Source: Bin5 sp034422415 (lineage in GTDB: Bacteria > Chloroflexota > Anaerolineae > Caldilineales > Caldilineaceae). Taken from it: DNA of 64,000 bases. The translations under genes were made by a program, and so were the position numbers. Positions 42,771-51,996 of this stretch are shown here, one piece after another. A model generated the notes under the pieces. It made no database searches and was not told the DNA's origin. It was given only the letters and a program-made list of their open reading frames with translations. Positions within the stretch are counted from its first letter, which is position 1. Each line of letters begins with the position of its first letter. Location: positions 1,488,001 through 1,552,000 of the forward strand of contig OZ241871.1 in NCBI GenBank assembly GCA_965202955.1. Reading direction: 5' to 3'.

Positions 42771-45164
42771 CTACTTACGTCTGCGCAACGAGACCCACAG
42801 CAGACCCAGGGCAATGCCAATTCCGACGCCGCCGGCCACCGGCAACGCCGCCGGCCCGCCGGGCACCACTGCGGAAACGAGCGCCGGCTCCAGCGGAGTG
42901 CTGGCCACGACAGCCGGGCTCACACTCGGTTCGGACGCCGGCGTCAGACCGGCCTGCGAGGCCGTCCCGTTCAGCTCTTCCAGCTTCTCGTCCAGCGCGT
43001 CCAGCTTATCTTCCAGGTCCTGCACATTGTCGAAGCCGAACTCCATGTAGAACGATGTCGATGCGAAGTTGCCCGACTCATCGACCAACGTCACCCGGTG
43101 CGCGCCCTCACCCGAGATCGGCACGAAAATCTGCTGGGTATAGCGCCCCAGCTTGTCGGTGCGGCCTGACGCCGCGTTCGCTCCCCCGACCTGCAGATAG
43201 ATATCCATATCCGGCTGGAAGCCGTGCCCCTGCACCGTGATCGTCTCACCGGCAGCCCCCACGTCCGGGCTGATGAAGATCTCCGGGCGGGCGATAGCGC
43301 GCTGGCGGCTGAAACCGATCTTCTGGTTGATGGGCCCGAACTCGCCCAGGCGCGTGTCCGCCCACACCAGGTAGGCGTCGTTCTCGCTCGCCGCAATCGC
43401 GAAATAGTCGCCCAGGAATAGCCCGCGGGGGAACCCCTTGTTGGGATTGGAGGGGAAGTCGGTCACGCGCGTATCACCGACCTTCAGCTCCAGCTCTTCC
43501 AGTTCAAATCCCCAGTTCTCCCCCTGGTCCTCGGAACGGGAATAGTAGATATGATAGCGGGTCTGCACCGGGTCGTCCCGCATATCGCCCCACATCAGAT
43601 GGATGGTTCCATCCGGCCCCACGTCCATCGCCGGGAAGAACTGGACTGCGTCGGTCTCGTCGGTGTTGATGCGTACAGGCCGCGACCAACGGTTCCCGCC
43701 ATCGGTTGAGCGGATGAAATAGACATCGCCCTCGTCCAGAGGATTGTCCGCCGGCAGGCCGACGTAGGTTACGTACAGCTCATCGTTGGCCCCCACTGAG
43801 ACTTTGGGGAAGGCCGAGGCCCAGTAGCGGAAGTAGGCGTTGCGCGGCCGGAAGCCCGGCTCCAGGAAACGGGCGATTCGCTTCGGCTCGCCGAAGGTCT
43901 CGCCGCCATCTTCCGACTTCGACATATAGAACTCGGCCAGCCCCTTCATGCTCTCGTCGTCGGTGCTGTCCAGCCAGGTCACATAGAGGGTCCCCTTGGA
44001 ATCCACAACCGGAAACGGACCCTGCACGACCCGCTTGGTGCCGATCGCGTTCGACTGGCCCTCCGTGTCGTCGATCTCGCCGTAGGTCCGCTTCACCGTC
44101 GGGCCGACTGGCACCGGATCCGACCAGGTTACGCCCTGGTCGAGCGAGTAGGCGAGCATCGGTGTTGTCTGCACCTCCGGCGCGCCCAGCGTGGGCAGTT
44201 CGCCGAGGTAGAGGATGTCGTAGATCGTGTTGAACTCGACAAAGGTGACGTAGACCACCGTCTGATCCTCGATCGTGGGATGGGGGCCGGTCGTCATCCA
44301 AGGTTTGTCCAGAAAACTGAGGCTTACCTTCCCTCGCATGCGGCCGGTCGGATCGAGAATAATATCATCGGTTGTCACGTCGCTGCGCGCGCTGTCGACC
44401 GGCTCCTCCCACACAAAGCCGCCATCCTTGGACGCAGAGACGGCGATCGATGAGACCAGCGCAAAACCGGTGGCGTTGCCGACGGTATACTCCTTGATGC
44501 CGATCGAGATCGAGGCCATGTAGACATTGCCGTCGCTATCGAACTCCACCACCGGGTCGCCGCCGGAGATGCGGTCCTTGCGCAGGTACTTGATCTGCTG
44601 CGGCCCCTCCCAGTTCACCCCGCCGTCGATGCTCACGTAGGCCGAGTTGTTGGGGAAGTTGTAGTCGATCACGCCCAGGACCAGGTGGTCCGGGTCATGC
44701 GGGTTGACCGCGATGTCCGGCTCCGTCTGCAGGGGCGAATTGCTGAAATCGCGGGTCACCAGCAGATCGCGGCTGAACGCCGGCGCCGGATCGCGATAGG
44801 GCACAAGGATCCCCGGTCCCGCCGATTGCAGCAGCGGAGCGTCACTGCCGCTGCCGGGCAGGCTGGCCAGATTCTGGCGGTCAAGCGTATTCCAGCCCGG
44901 ACGGTCGAGGAATATGCGGTTGTCCACGCCCTGGGCGATCAGCCACGCCGGGCCGGAGAGCACATCCTGGATCGGGTTCATCGCGTCCATAATATCGGCC
45001 GGGTTCTTGCTGATCTTGCCTCGCTCCGGCAATGTGGGCACCGGCATCTGGGCCGCCGTCGGCAGCGGCACGGCCAGCAGCGCAACGAGCAATACAAGAA
45101 GAGAGAACCGCAAGCCCAGCCGGAAACCATCGCCGGTCCGTTTGATTCTGTGCAATCCATTCAT
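42771..45164 (-). CDS. BNR/Asp-box repeat protein, sialidase-like propeller, C-terminally anchored
   Basis: A 797-residue secreted protein. Six Asp boxes (S-x-D-x-G-x-x-W/F type) are visible at roughly residues 176, 245, 340, 415, 485 and 542: SIDGGVNW, SKDGGFVW, SLDQGVTW, SEDGGETF, STDGGNRW, SEDQGENW. This predicts a beta-propeller as in sialidases. The sialidase FRIP/YRIP motif was not found, so enzymatic function is unproven. A late helix-rich linker precedes a terminal membrane segment ending SLRRRK. ATG at 45164 is preceded by TAAGGAG; a longer frame to 45248 is not supported. It sits inside the Opp operon. Confidence 0.8.
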   Translation of the reverse strand: MNGLHRIKRTGDGFRLGLRFSLLVLLVALLAVPLPTAAQMPVPTLPERGKISKNPADIMDAMNPIQDVLSGPAWLIAQGVDNRIFLDRPGWNTLDRQNLASLPGSGSDAPLLQSAGPGILVPYRDPAPAFSRDLLVTRDFSNSPLQTEPDIAVNPHDPDHLVLGVIDYNFPNNSAYVSIDGGVNWEGPQQIKYLRKDRISGGDPVVEFDSDGNVYMASISIGIKEYTVGNATGFALVSSIAVSASKDGGFVWEEPVDSARSDVTTDDIILDPTGRMRGKVSLSFLDKPWMTTGPHPTIEDQTVVYVTFVEFNTIYDILYLGELPTLGAPEVQTTPMLAYSLDQGVTWSDPVPVGPTVKRTYGEIDDTEGQSNAIGTKRVVQGPFPVVDSKGTLYVTWLDSTDDESMKGLAEFYMSKSEDGGETFGEPKRIARFLEPGFRPRNAYFRYWASAFPKVSVGANDELYVTYVGLPADNPLDEGDVYFIRSTDGGNRWSRPVRINTDETDAVQFFPAMDVGPDGTIHLMWGDMRDDPVQTRYHIYYSRSEDQGENWGFELEELELKVGDTRVTDFPSNPNKGFPRGLFLGDYFAIAASENDAYLVWADTRLGEFGPINQKIGFSRQRAIARPEIFISPDVGAAGETITVQGHGFQPDMDIYLQVGGANAASGRTDKLGRYTQQIFVPISGEGAHRVTLVDESGNFASTSFYMEFGFDNVQDLEDKLDALDEKLEELNGTASQAGLTPASEPSVSPAVVASTPLEPALVSAVVPGGPAALPVAGGVGIGIALGLLWVSLRRRK

Positions 45165-45521
45165 AGGAAATAAGCTCCTTATATGTATACCGCAGCGACC
45201 GGCATCCGCGCCGGTCACTGCAATATGGACATGGACAGCAGCGTCCAAGGTCCCCGTTGGTTACGGTTCGGCGTGTTGCCGAACGCGCCTGCACTTGAAT
45301 GTGGTGAGCACGATTTCAACTGGAAAGGCAATAAATGTTATCATAATAGCAAACCAGGGTTCCCAGTCTTGGTAGGCGCCACTACGATTTGAGTTGAATT
45401 CGAACTGAGGCCAAAGCTTTCCGCTATGCCGCGAGCGGGGGATAGTCACTCTCCCAAAAGCAGACGACTGCCGGACTGGACGCAAATCCGTTGTGCCGGC
45501 TCGGGCAGTTGGCGGCGCGAA
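45165..45521. other. Intergenic gap inside the Opp operon
   Basis: About 357 bases between the ATPase at 45522-46532 and the BNR gene. A 7-base-pair hairpin GACCGGC/GCCGGTC (45197-45216) lies in the leader of the BNR gene. No gene, clear promoter or riboswitch was seen. Confidence 0.4.
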
Positions 45522-46532
45522 TCACAGTTCATCCGTTTCATGCAGGTAGCAGGCAACATAGTGATCCGGTTCGACTTCACGCAAGACCGGCGTCTTCAGT
45601 TCGCAGCGCCCGGCCATGAAGGCAGCGCAACGGGGATGAAATGAACAGCCGCTGGGCGCATTGACCGGGTTGGGCGGCTCGCCGGGCAGGCTGGGCCGCT
45701 GCTTCAACCGGTTGGCCGGGTCCGGCTCGGGCACGGACGCAATCAAAGCCTGCGTATACGGATGCAGCGGATTGCGCACGATATCTGCCGCTTGCCCCAT
45801 TTCGACGACGCAGCCCAGATACATCACCACGATACGCTGGGCAAAGTGACGGGCCGTGGCAATATCGTGGGTGATATACAGGAAAGCGATGTTGAACCGC
45901 TCTTGCAGCTCGCGCAGCAGCGCCAGCAACTCGGCCCGGCTGGAAGCATCCACCATCGAGACCGGCTCGTCTGCCACGATGAACTGCGGTTGCAACACGA
46001 GGGCGCGGGCAATGCTCAGCCGTTGTCGCTGACCGCCCGACAGCAGGTCGGGATACTTGCCGGCGATCTCCTGCGCCGGACGCAGACGCACATCATGCAG
46101 CGCCTGCAACACCCGTTCCCGCCGCTCCCGCTCGCTGCCGATTCCGTGGATCACCAGGGGTTCGGCTACGCTATCGTAGGCCTTCATGAAAGGGTCGATA
46201 CTTGCGAACGGGTCCTGAAAGATGGCAGCGGTCCGGCGGCGGAAAACTTTCTGCGCCTTGCGTGGCAAGGCGGTGATCTCTGTATTGTCAAAACGGACGT
46301 GACCGTCCGCGACCCGGACCAGCCCGAGCGCTGCCCGTCCCAACGTTGTCTTGCCGCTGCCCGACTCGCCAACGACGGCAACAACTTCGCCGGCCTCGAT
46401 GTCCAGCGTTACGCCGTCTACAGCGTGGATCGACTCACTGCCGAAGAGTCCCTTGCGGACGCTGAAATCAACCTTGACGTTATCGAGTTGGACCAGCGGC
46501 TCTGACGAACATATCGACGGACTCGTCTTCAT
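45522..46532 (-). CDS. Opp-type ABC ATPase (DppF-like)
   Basis: A 336-residue ATPase with Walker A GESGSGKTTLGR, signature LSGGQRQR, Walker B FIVADEPVSMVDASSR and switch ITHD. The C-terminus GCSFHPRCAAFMAGRCELKT has the paired cysteines of the DppF family. It starts the minus-strand operon running to 36197. ATG at 46532 (MKTSPSIC) is used; a TTG at 46544 is an alternative. The DppF-type gene preceding its permeases is the reverse of the usual order. Confidence 0.9.
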   Translation of the reverse strand: MKTSPSICSSEPLVQLDNVKVDFSVRKGLFGSESIHAVDGVTLDIEAGEVVAVVGESGSGKTTLGRAALGLVRVADGHVRFDNTEITALPRKAQKVFRRRTAAIFQDPFASIDPFMKAYDSVAEPLVIHGIGSERERRERVLQALHDVRLRPAQEIAGKYPDLLSGGQRQRLSIARALVLQPQFIVADEPVSMVDASSRAELLALLRELQERFNIAFLYITHDIATARHFAQRIVVMYLGCVVEMGQAADIVRNPLHPYTQALIASVPEPDPANRLKQRPSLPGEPPNPVNAPSGCSFHPRCAAFMAGRCELKTPVLREVEPDHYVACYLHETDEL

Positions 46533-46802
46533 TGCAATGATCAATGCGCAACCTGGTCAAAATGCGACACAACCTAGAGTATACTCGCCCGTTGCCCGCC
46601 GCGCAAAGAGACAGCCGGCAACGGAGTTGCCAAACGGCTCGCGCCCGCCGCAGAGAATCTTCACTGCTGCAGGCAGCTCGCAACACCTTGTGATCGAAAA
46701 GAGAGTTTGCAGAGCAGGCATCGAAACGGAACTTTTCGATCAATGTAAGGGGCGAAGAGCAAACGGTTTGCTCACTTTTGCCGCCCCTCTGGAGGAACCC
46801 AG

Positions 46803-49076
46803 ATGAGATCACACGCCCTGTTGACGCGATTCGACGCTGCCCGCGCCGGTTTGCCCCTTCTACACGCCCTCCGCAGGCCGCCGGTTCACCTGATATCGGC
46901 TGCATTTGCCCTGCTTCTGGCCGCGTGCCAGATCCCGCAAAGCACGCCCGCCGGCACGACGCCGCCTGCCTCGACGGCAACCAAAACGCTGGCGCCGATC
47001 GTCATCCCCACCCGGACGCCCGGAGCGGCTCCGACGGCCACGCCGGCGCCACTGGCCAAACCCGACCGATCCCTGGCGGTAACACTCAGCACCAAAGGAC
47101 GGTCCCTCTTCGTAACCAGCGACCTCAACGGCGCCGAAGCCGCTTTCATCGACGCAATCTCCGCCGACCCCAGCTATCTGCCGGCCCATCTGGGCCTGAC
47201 CGACGTCTACCTCTATCAGTCGCAGTACTGGCAACAGGCCCTGCAGTCGGCACAGAACGCAATCGCGCTGGCGCCAGAGGACAGCACAGCTCTCGCCTAC
47301 CTCGCCTGGGCAAAGCAGGGCGCCCACCACTTCGACGAAGCCAAAGAGATTGGACTTCAGGCGGTAGAGCTGGGTGCGGAAAACGCGACCGCGCACATAG
47401 CCCTGGCCGACATCCTCGTAAGCATGTATGAGGTCGACCTCGCCTTTGAACACGCCCAATCCGCCATACGTCTCGACCCCAACTCCGCCCCTGCCTGGGC
47501 CACACTCGGCTCAATCGCCTTTCAGATGCATGACTGGGACAAGGCCGGCGACGCCTACGCACAAGCCCTCGAGCTGGAACCGGACTTTTTCGCCTGGCAC
47601 ATCGTCAACGCCCGCCACGAGTTCAACGTCTACGGGGACGTCTACTCCGCCCGCTTGATCGCCGAACCCGCAATCAGCGCCCTGCCCGACCATGCCTCCA
47701 CCCTCTTCTTCGAGGCCGATATGGCCGCCGAAGAGGGCGACTGGGAGACGAGCGAGGCGAAATGCATGCAGACCATCGCCCTCGACCAGCCCCACACTCC
47801 TTTCCCCGACGGCTACAGCTGCATGGCGCTGATGCTGCTCCAGCAGGAGCGCAACGATGAAACGGCCGCCTATCAGACACTTGCCGAAGATCGCGCCACC
47901 GTACACCGCCGCGATGTCACCCTGCTCCGAATGCGGCTCCTCAACGATCAGGACCTTTGCGAAGAGTCGCGCGCGCTGGCCCAGGACTGGCTCGACGCCC
48001 GCCCTTACAGCATCTCAGCCAAGCGCGCGGTCGGCGTCAGCTATCTATGCGATAGAGATTTCACCACCGCGGCCACCTATTTCCGCCAGACTCTCGACGC
48101 GCTGCCTGAATCGGTGGGCGATGCCCGCCTGCTCGCCATCGCCTATGCCCGCGACGACAAGGCGCTGGAGGCGCGGGCCGCCCTGAACGAGGTCAGGGCC
48201 ATATCCACCGACGACCCGCTCTATTACCAGGCCCTCTACGAGACGCACCTCATGCTCGGCCAGCTGGACGAAGCCGTTGCCGCGGCCCAGCGCTGGCAGG
48301 TGCTGCGCCCCGAAAGCCTCGACGCCCGCGAGAGCCTGGCCTTCGTGCAGTTGTCTGAAGGCAACGTCGAGGCCGCGCAGAGCATTGCGCTCGACGCGGT
48401 CGAACGCGGCGCGCGCACCTCCACCGTGTTGGCCGTGCTGGGTGAGACCTATACGCGCATGGGCGAATTCGACAAAGCCCAACCGCTCCTGGAAGAGGCG
48501 CTTCAGTTAAACAGCGACCACATCGTGGCCCGCAACGCCCTGGCCCTCCTTTTCCTCGCCCAGGTCCGCTGCGACGAGGCCGAACCGCACATGCGCTGGC
48601 TGATCGATAACACGGATGACGAGGAGGAGAAAGAGGGGCTGGAAGACGTCTTGATCAAATGCCGCGACCGCGCGGCCCGACCCACACCGGACCCGTCGAC
48701 GATGCTCGACGACCAGGAAGCGGTCACAGCTGCCGTGAAGGTCCTGCAGGAAGCCGATGTCGAGATCCGCTATCTGGACATTGAGGAAGGCGAGGAGGGG
48801 CAGCGGACTTTGGTGGTGGCCTACGCGGTCGACCTGGCTGTCGAGAGCGATGAGTACGCCAACGTCGAACGTCAGCTGATCATCGAACTGTCGCGCCTCC
48901 TGCCCCGAATCAGCTCCGAACCGGACGCGCTCGTCGTCGTCGCCGGCACCTTCAACCGCACAACCTCCGTCACCGGCGTCGTCACCCAGGCGGCGGTCGC
49001 CTGGGCGCAGGGCGATCTCAGCGATGAGGAGTTCGAAGAAACCTGGCGGCGCCAGACAGCGGAAACGGGTGAATAG
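46803..49076 (+). CDS. TPR-repeat lipoprotein
   Basis: A 757-residue lipoprotein. The lipobox LLLAAC gives the lipidated Cys42. A Thr/Pro/Ala stalk of about 40 residues leads to a long array of tetratricopeptide repeats (roughly residues 95-640), for example LDPNSAPAWATLGSIAF and AQALELEPDF. A C-terminal region without repeats follows. TPR arrays bind partner proteins; the partner is unknown. It is divergent from the Opp operon start with about 270 bases between, holding a GAGTATACTC palindrome near 46576-46585. Confidence 0.85.
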   Translation: MRSHALLTRFDAARAGLPLLHALRRPPVHLISAAFALLLAACQIPQSTPAGTTPPASTATKTLAPIVIPTRTPGAAPTATPAPLAKPDRSLAVTLSTKGRSLFVTSDLNGAEAAFIDAISADPSYLPAHLGLTDVYLYQSQYWQQALQSAQNAIALAPEDSTALAYLAWAKQGAHHFDEAKEIGLQAVELGAENATAHIALADILVSMYEVDLAFEHAQSAIRLDPNSAPAWATLGSIAFQMHDWDKAGDAYAQALELEPDFFAWHIVNARHEFNVYGDVYSARLIAEPAISALPDHASTLFFEADMAAEEGDWETSEAKCMQTIALDQPHTPFPDGYSCMALMLLQQERNDETAAYQTLAEDRATVHRRDVTLLRMRLLNDQDLCEESRALAQDWLDARPYSISAKRAVGVSYLCDRDFTTAATYFRQTLDALPESVGDARLLAIAYARDDKALEARAALNEVRAISTDDPLYYQALYETHLMLGQLDEAVAAAQRWQVLRPESLDARESLAFVQLSEGNVEAAQSIALDAVERGARTSTVLAVLGETYTRMGEFDKAQPLLEEALQLNSDHIVARNALALLFLAQVRCDEAEPHMRWLIDNTDDEEEKEGLEDVLIKCRDRAARPTPDPSTMLDDQEAVTAAVKVLQEADVEIRYLDIEEGEEGQRTLVVAYAVDLAVESDEYANVERQLIIELSRLLPRISSEPDALVVVAGTFNRTTSVTGVVTQAAVAWAQGDLSDEEFEETWRRQTAETGE

Positions 49077-49123
49077 CGGCGAATGGTCTTTCCCGGCTCG
49101 CCGCAGTTCGCCCGCCGCTGCAG

Positions 49124-50005
49124 TTAGGCCAGGCCCAGCGCAACCACTTTTTTCGCCAACGCGGCGCGCTCATCCGCGGTCAGCGCTTCCCCGGGCGGGC
49201 GCGGGTCGCCGCAGTCGATCCCCAGCCGCTGACCGATAACCGCCTTGATCACCCCGTGGAACTTGGGCTGAATCGCCAGCGCCTCCGACGCCGACGACGC
49301 CTTCTCCTGCGCCGCGCGCGCGGCCTCGATGTCACCCGCTTCGTAGGCCCGCCAGATCGCCACCCACAGCTCGGGCGCCATGTTGGGCGGGCCGTCCACG
49401 CAGCCGGTCGCCCCGATCAACAGGCCCGGCAGCATCAGGCGTGCGTTGCCGATCAGACAGGAGAGTCCCATCTCAGCAAAGGTCTTTACGTAGGGCACAT
49501 AGGGCGCTGAATGTTTGAGCCCAGCCAGCTGGGGCACGCCATCCTGGATCTTTGCCATCAGCTGCGGGGTAATTTCAACACCCGTGGCGCTGGGCAGATT
49601 GTAGACGAAGAAGGGCAGGTCCGCCGCGGCCGCGACCACCCGATAGTGTTCGACGACCCCGCTGTCGCTTTGCGTGTAGAAGAACGGCGGCACGCAGCAG
49701 ATCGCCTCGACGCCGGCCTTGGCCGCGTGTTCGGCCAGCCGCGCGGCCCGCGCCGTCGTCGGCGCGCCCACATGCATGATGTTGGCGATGCGGCCCTGGG
49801 ACTGGTCGGCGGCAATCTCGGCAATCCGCCGGTTCTCTGCATCGTCGAGCAGAATGCTCTCGCCGGTGCCGCCGGCCACCCAGAACCCCTGTACGCCGGC
49901 CTGGATGTTGAACTCCATCACCTGGCGGAACGCCTCCTCGTTCAACCCGCCCTCTGCGGTCATCGGTGTGATTATGGCGGGGAAAATTCCTCTGAATTTG
50001 CTCAT
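49124..50005 (-). CDS. DHDPS/N-acetylneuraminate lyase family aldolase
   Basis: A 293-residue class I aldolase of TIM-barrel type. The Schiff-base lysine is Lys164 (GLKHS) and the partner Tyr135 (VYNLPSATG); the substrate loop GGTGES is at 45-50. These spacings match DapA (Lys161, Tyr133) and NAL. No diaminopimelate genes lie nearby, so it may not be the housekeeping dapA. The substrate could be 2-keto-3-deoxy sugars, sialic acid or aspartate semialdehyde; this cannot be decided. Confidence 0.85.
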   Translation of the reverse strand: MSKFRGIFPAIITPMTAEGGLNEEAFRQVMEFNIQAGVQGFWVAGGTGESILLDDAENRRIAEIAADQSQGRIANIMHVGAPTTARAARLAEHAAKAGVEAICCVPPFFYTQSDSGVVEHYRVVAAAADLPFFVYNLPSATGVEITPQLMAKIQDGVPQLAGLKHSAPYVPYVKTFAEMGLSCLIGNARLMLPGLLIGATGCVDGPPNMAPELWVAIWRAYEAGDIEAARAAQEKASSASEALAIQPKFHGVIKAVIGQRLGIDCGDPRPPGEALTADERAALAKKVVALGLA

Positions 50006-50071
50006 CTGCCTCTCTCTTTTCTTGAGTTTTTTGTTTTTGGTAACTGCATAAACGGGGCTGGCAGCTGACCG

Positions 50072-51019
50072 TTAGGGGTCGCCGTTTTCGGTTTCTGCCA
50101 TCAACGCGTTCACCTCCTGGCGGTAGGTGTTGAACGTCTGCTCGTCCGGCTCGCGGATGCCGTACCAGACCCGGTCGAAGGTCTCCACCACCGGCTCCAG
50201 ATGGGGCCGCGCCGGACTGTGCGGCGGTAGACTCGCGAGCACCTCGCGGTTCGTCTGGTTATCTACGTCCTGCAGCAGACCGTTTTCCCGCAGGTGCAGC
50301 AGCGCCGACAGGAATAGGCTGCGTACCGCCTGACGGTACGCCCCGCCCTGGGCCTGGGCCGACGCCTGTTCGCGCGCTTCGGCCGCGGTCGCGGGTCCCT
50401 CGCTTCCTGCTCTGCGGGCGCGCGCCGCGCTGTCGGTCAGTATGCCACCCAGAAGGCCGCTCAGCCAATAGCTAAGCAGAAGCGCCAGCAACAGACTGCC
50501 GACGAGGATGATCCCCCAACCGGCAACGGTGCTGACCGCCTGTCCCGCTGCCGCGCCTCCGCTTGACCGCCGCCGGGACGTCAATCGGTCCCACAGATCT
50601 TCGAGCCAGCGCGAGAATCGCTCCCACAGGCTGGGCCGGTCGAGGTCGAGGCGTTCGGAGACGCGATCAAGCGCCGCCAGACGGTCGGCGGTCCGGTCGC
50701 TGTCGACGAGCTCCAGTTGGGCGAGCACCGTTTCCAGGCGGGCGCGCGCGTCGTCGACGTTTTCGATCCCTTCCAGCAAGGGCACGAGTTCCAGTGTGCG
50801 CCCATCCGGCAGCTCGACCTGTTTGATGGTGGCGATGTCGGCCTGCACCGTACTCAGATCGACCCCGCTATCCAGTTGCGCGAGCGCGCTGGCGAGCCGC
50901 TCCTGATAGGCGGATAAGGAGATTGGCGCGTCGCCTTGCCCTTGCAGGGAGCCGACCGGCCACAGCGGTAAAACGATGACGAGGAGCCACCAGACGCGTC
51001 TGCGCGCGGCCGCTAGCAT
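50072..51019 (-). CDS. DUF4129 domain protein
   Basis: A 315-residue protein: signal segment at 5-25, a charged extracytoplasmic region, a membrane helix (about 165-190), then a cytoplasmic helical part ending in DUF4129 (from about 220), visible as REQASAQAQGGAYRQAVRSL and LLHLRENGLL. DUF4129 is often linked to transglutaminase-like and MoxR-associated clusters. It overlaps the upstream membrane-protein gene by seven bases, so the three genes 53069-50072 likely form one operon. Confidence 0.8.
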   Translation of the reverse strand: MLAAARRRVWWLLVIVLPLWPVGSLQGQGDAPISLSAYQERLASALAQLDSGVDLSTVQADIATIKQVELPDGRTLELVPLLEGIENVDDARARLETVLAQLELVDSDRTADRLAALDRVSERLDLDRPSLWERFSRWLEDLWDRLTSRRRSSGGAAAGQAVSTVAGWGIILVGSLLLALLLSYWLSGLLGGILTDSAARARRAGSEGPATAAEAREQASAQAQGGAYRQAVRSLFLSALLHLRENGLLQDVDNQTNREVLASLPPHSPARPHLEPVVETFDRVWYGIREPDEQTFNTYRQEVNALMAETENGDP

Positions 51020-51996
51020 CTAGCCCCCCCTGCGCCGGCCTCGCTCGCCGCGCCATCCTGAGCGGCCTCCAGAGCCACCTGTTCCTCCAAATCGGCGACG
51101 CGCAACTCCAGGTCGTAGCTCTCCCTGCGTATGCGCAGGTCGTAATAGAGCAGCACGGCCGCGCCTGCGCTGAAAGGTATGCTGATGATAAGAAAGAGAG
51201 ACCAAAACGCGGCGGGAATGCTCAACAGCAGTCCTGACGTGCCGGTCGGCAAGATGAGCTCGAAGATCCATTCCAAGGCGTTCTCGATCACAACGGGGAG
51301 AACAAAAGTGAGTAGACCGAGAAGGATCACATAGCCAACGATACGACGAACGTTTCCCTCGCTCAGCCGCCAGCTGCGGCGCAAGGATTCAATTGGGCCT
51401 GTCCCTTCGGCGAGCAGCGCGGGGGTGGCTGCAAGCCAGCGGGCGTACAGATAGATAGGTGGAGCCAGGGCCAGAACACCCAGAGGAACGACTCCACAGA
51501 TGATCAGACCAAACGCCCCTGGAGCGGAGCCGACCTCCGTCGCCCCATCGCCCCTGATCAAGTCAAGCGCGCTGGACAGTGCTTCGCCAAACAGACCATC
51601 CAGCACAAACATTCCTATCATGAAAAGAACCATCGCAGCAGCAGTCGCTGCGATGACGGCTGCCCACTGTACAATCATCATGCCTACAAACGGCCAGAAC
51701 CGGCGCAAGCCGCGGCGAATGCCCCCGATGGTGGTGACAGCGCCGCCGTGCAGCGCTTCGATGCTCTGAGCAGTGAGGGCCAGGGTGGAAACCGCCAGGG
51801 CAGGCAGATCCCACAAGTTTGCAAGACGGTAAACGTTGCTCTCTTGCTCAAAAAGGACATAAACGATCGCCGTCGGGACGTGAAAGATCGCGGCCGTCAG
51901 CAGGAAGACGCCGAAGCGGGCCCGGTAGAGGCGAAAGGCGCGGTCCAACAGGTCGCCGACGGTTAAAGGGCCGGACAGGGGGAACTGCGTGGTCAT
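51013..51996 (-). CDS. Polytopic membrane protein, GPDPase-membrane-domain-like (copy 2)
   Basis: A 327-residue protein with a conserved N-terminus LTVGDLLDRAFRLYRARFGVF shared with the gene at 51993-53069. About six hydrophobic segments and the conserved SLRRSWRLSEGN segment are characteristic of the glycerophosphoryl-diester-phosphodiesterase membrane domain family. The end YYDLRIRRESYDLELR is also shared. Function is unknown; likely a membrane scaffold or transport component. It overlaps both neighbours. Confidence 0.75.
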   Translation of the reverse strand: MTTQFPLSGPLTVGDLLDRAFRLYRARFGVFLLTAAIFHVPTAIVYVLFEQESNVYRLANLWDLPALAVSTLALTAQSIEALHGGAVTTIGGIRRGLRRFWPFVGMMIVQWAAVIAATAAAMVLFMIGMFVLDGLFGEALSSALDLIRGDGATEVGSAPGAFGLIICGVVPLGVLALAPPIYLYARWLAATPALLAEGTGPIESLRRSWRLSEGNVRRIVGYVILLGLLTFVLPVVIENALEWIFELILPTGTSGLLLSIPAAFWSLFLIISIPFSAGAAVLLYYDLRIRRESYDLELRVADLEEQVALEAAQDGAASEAGAGGARC

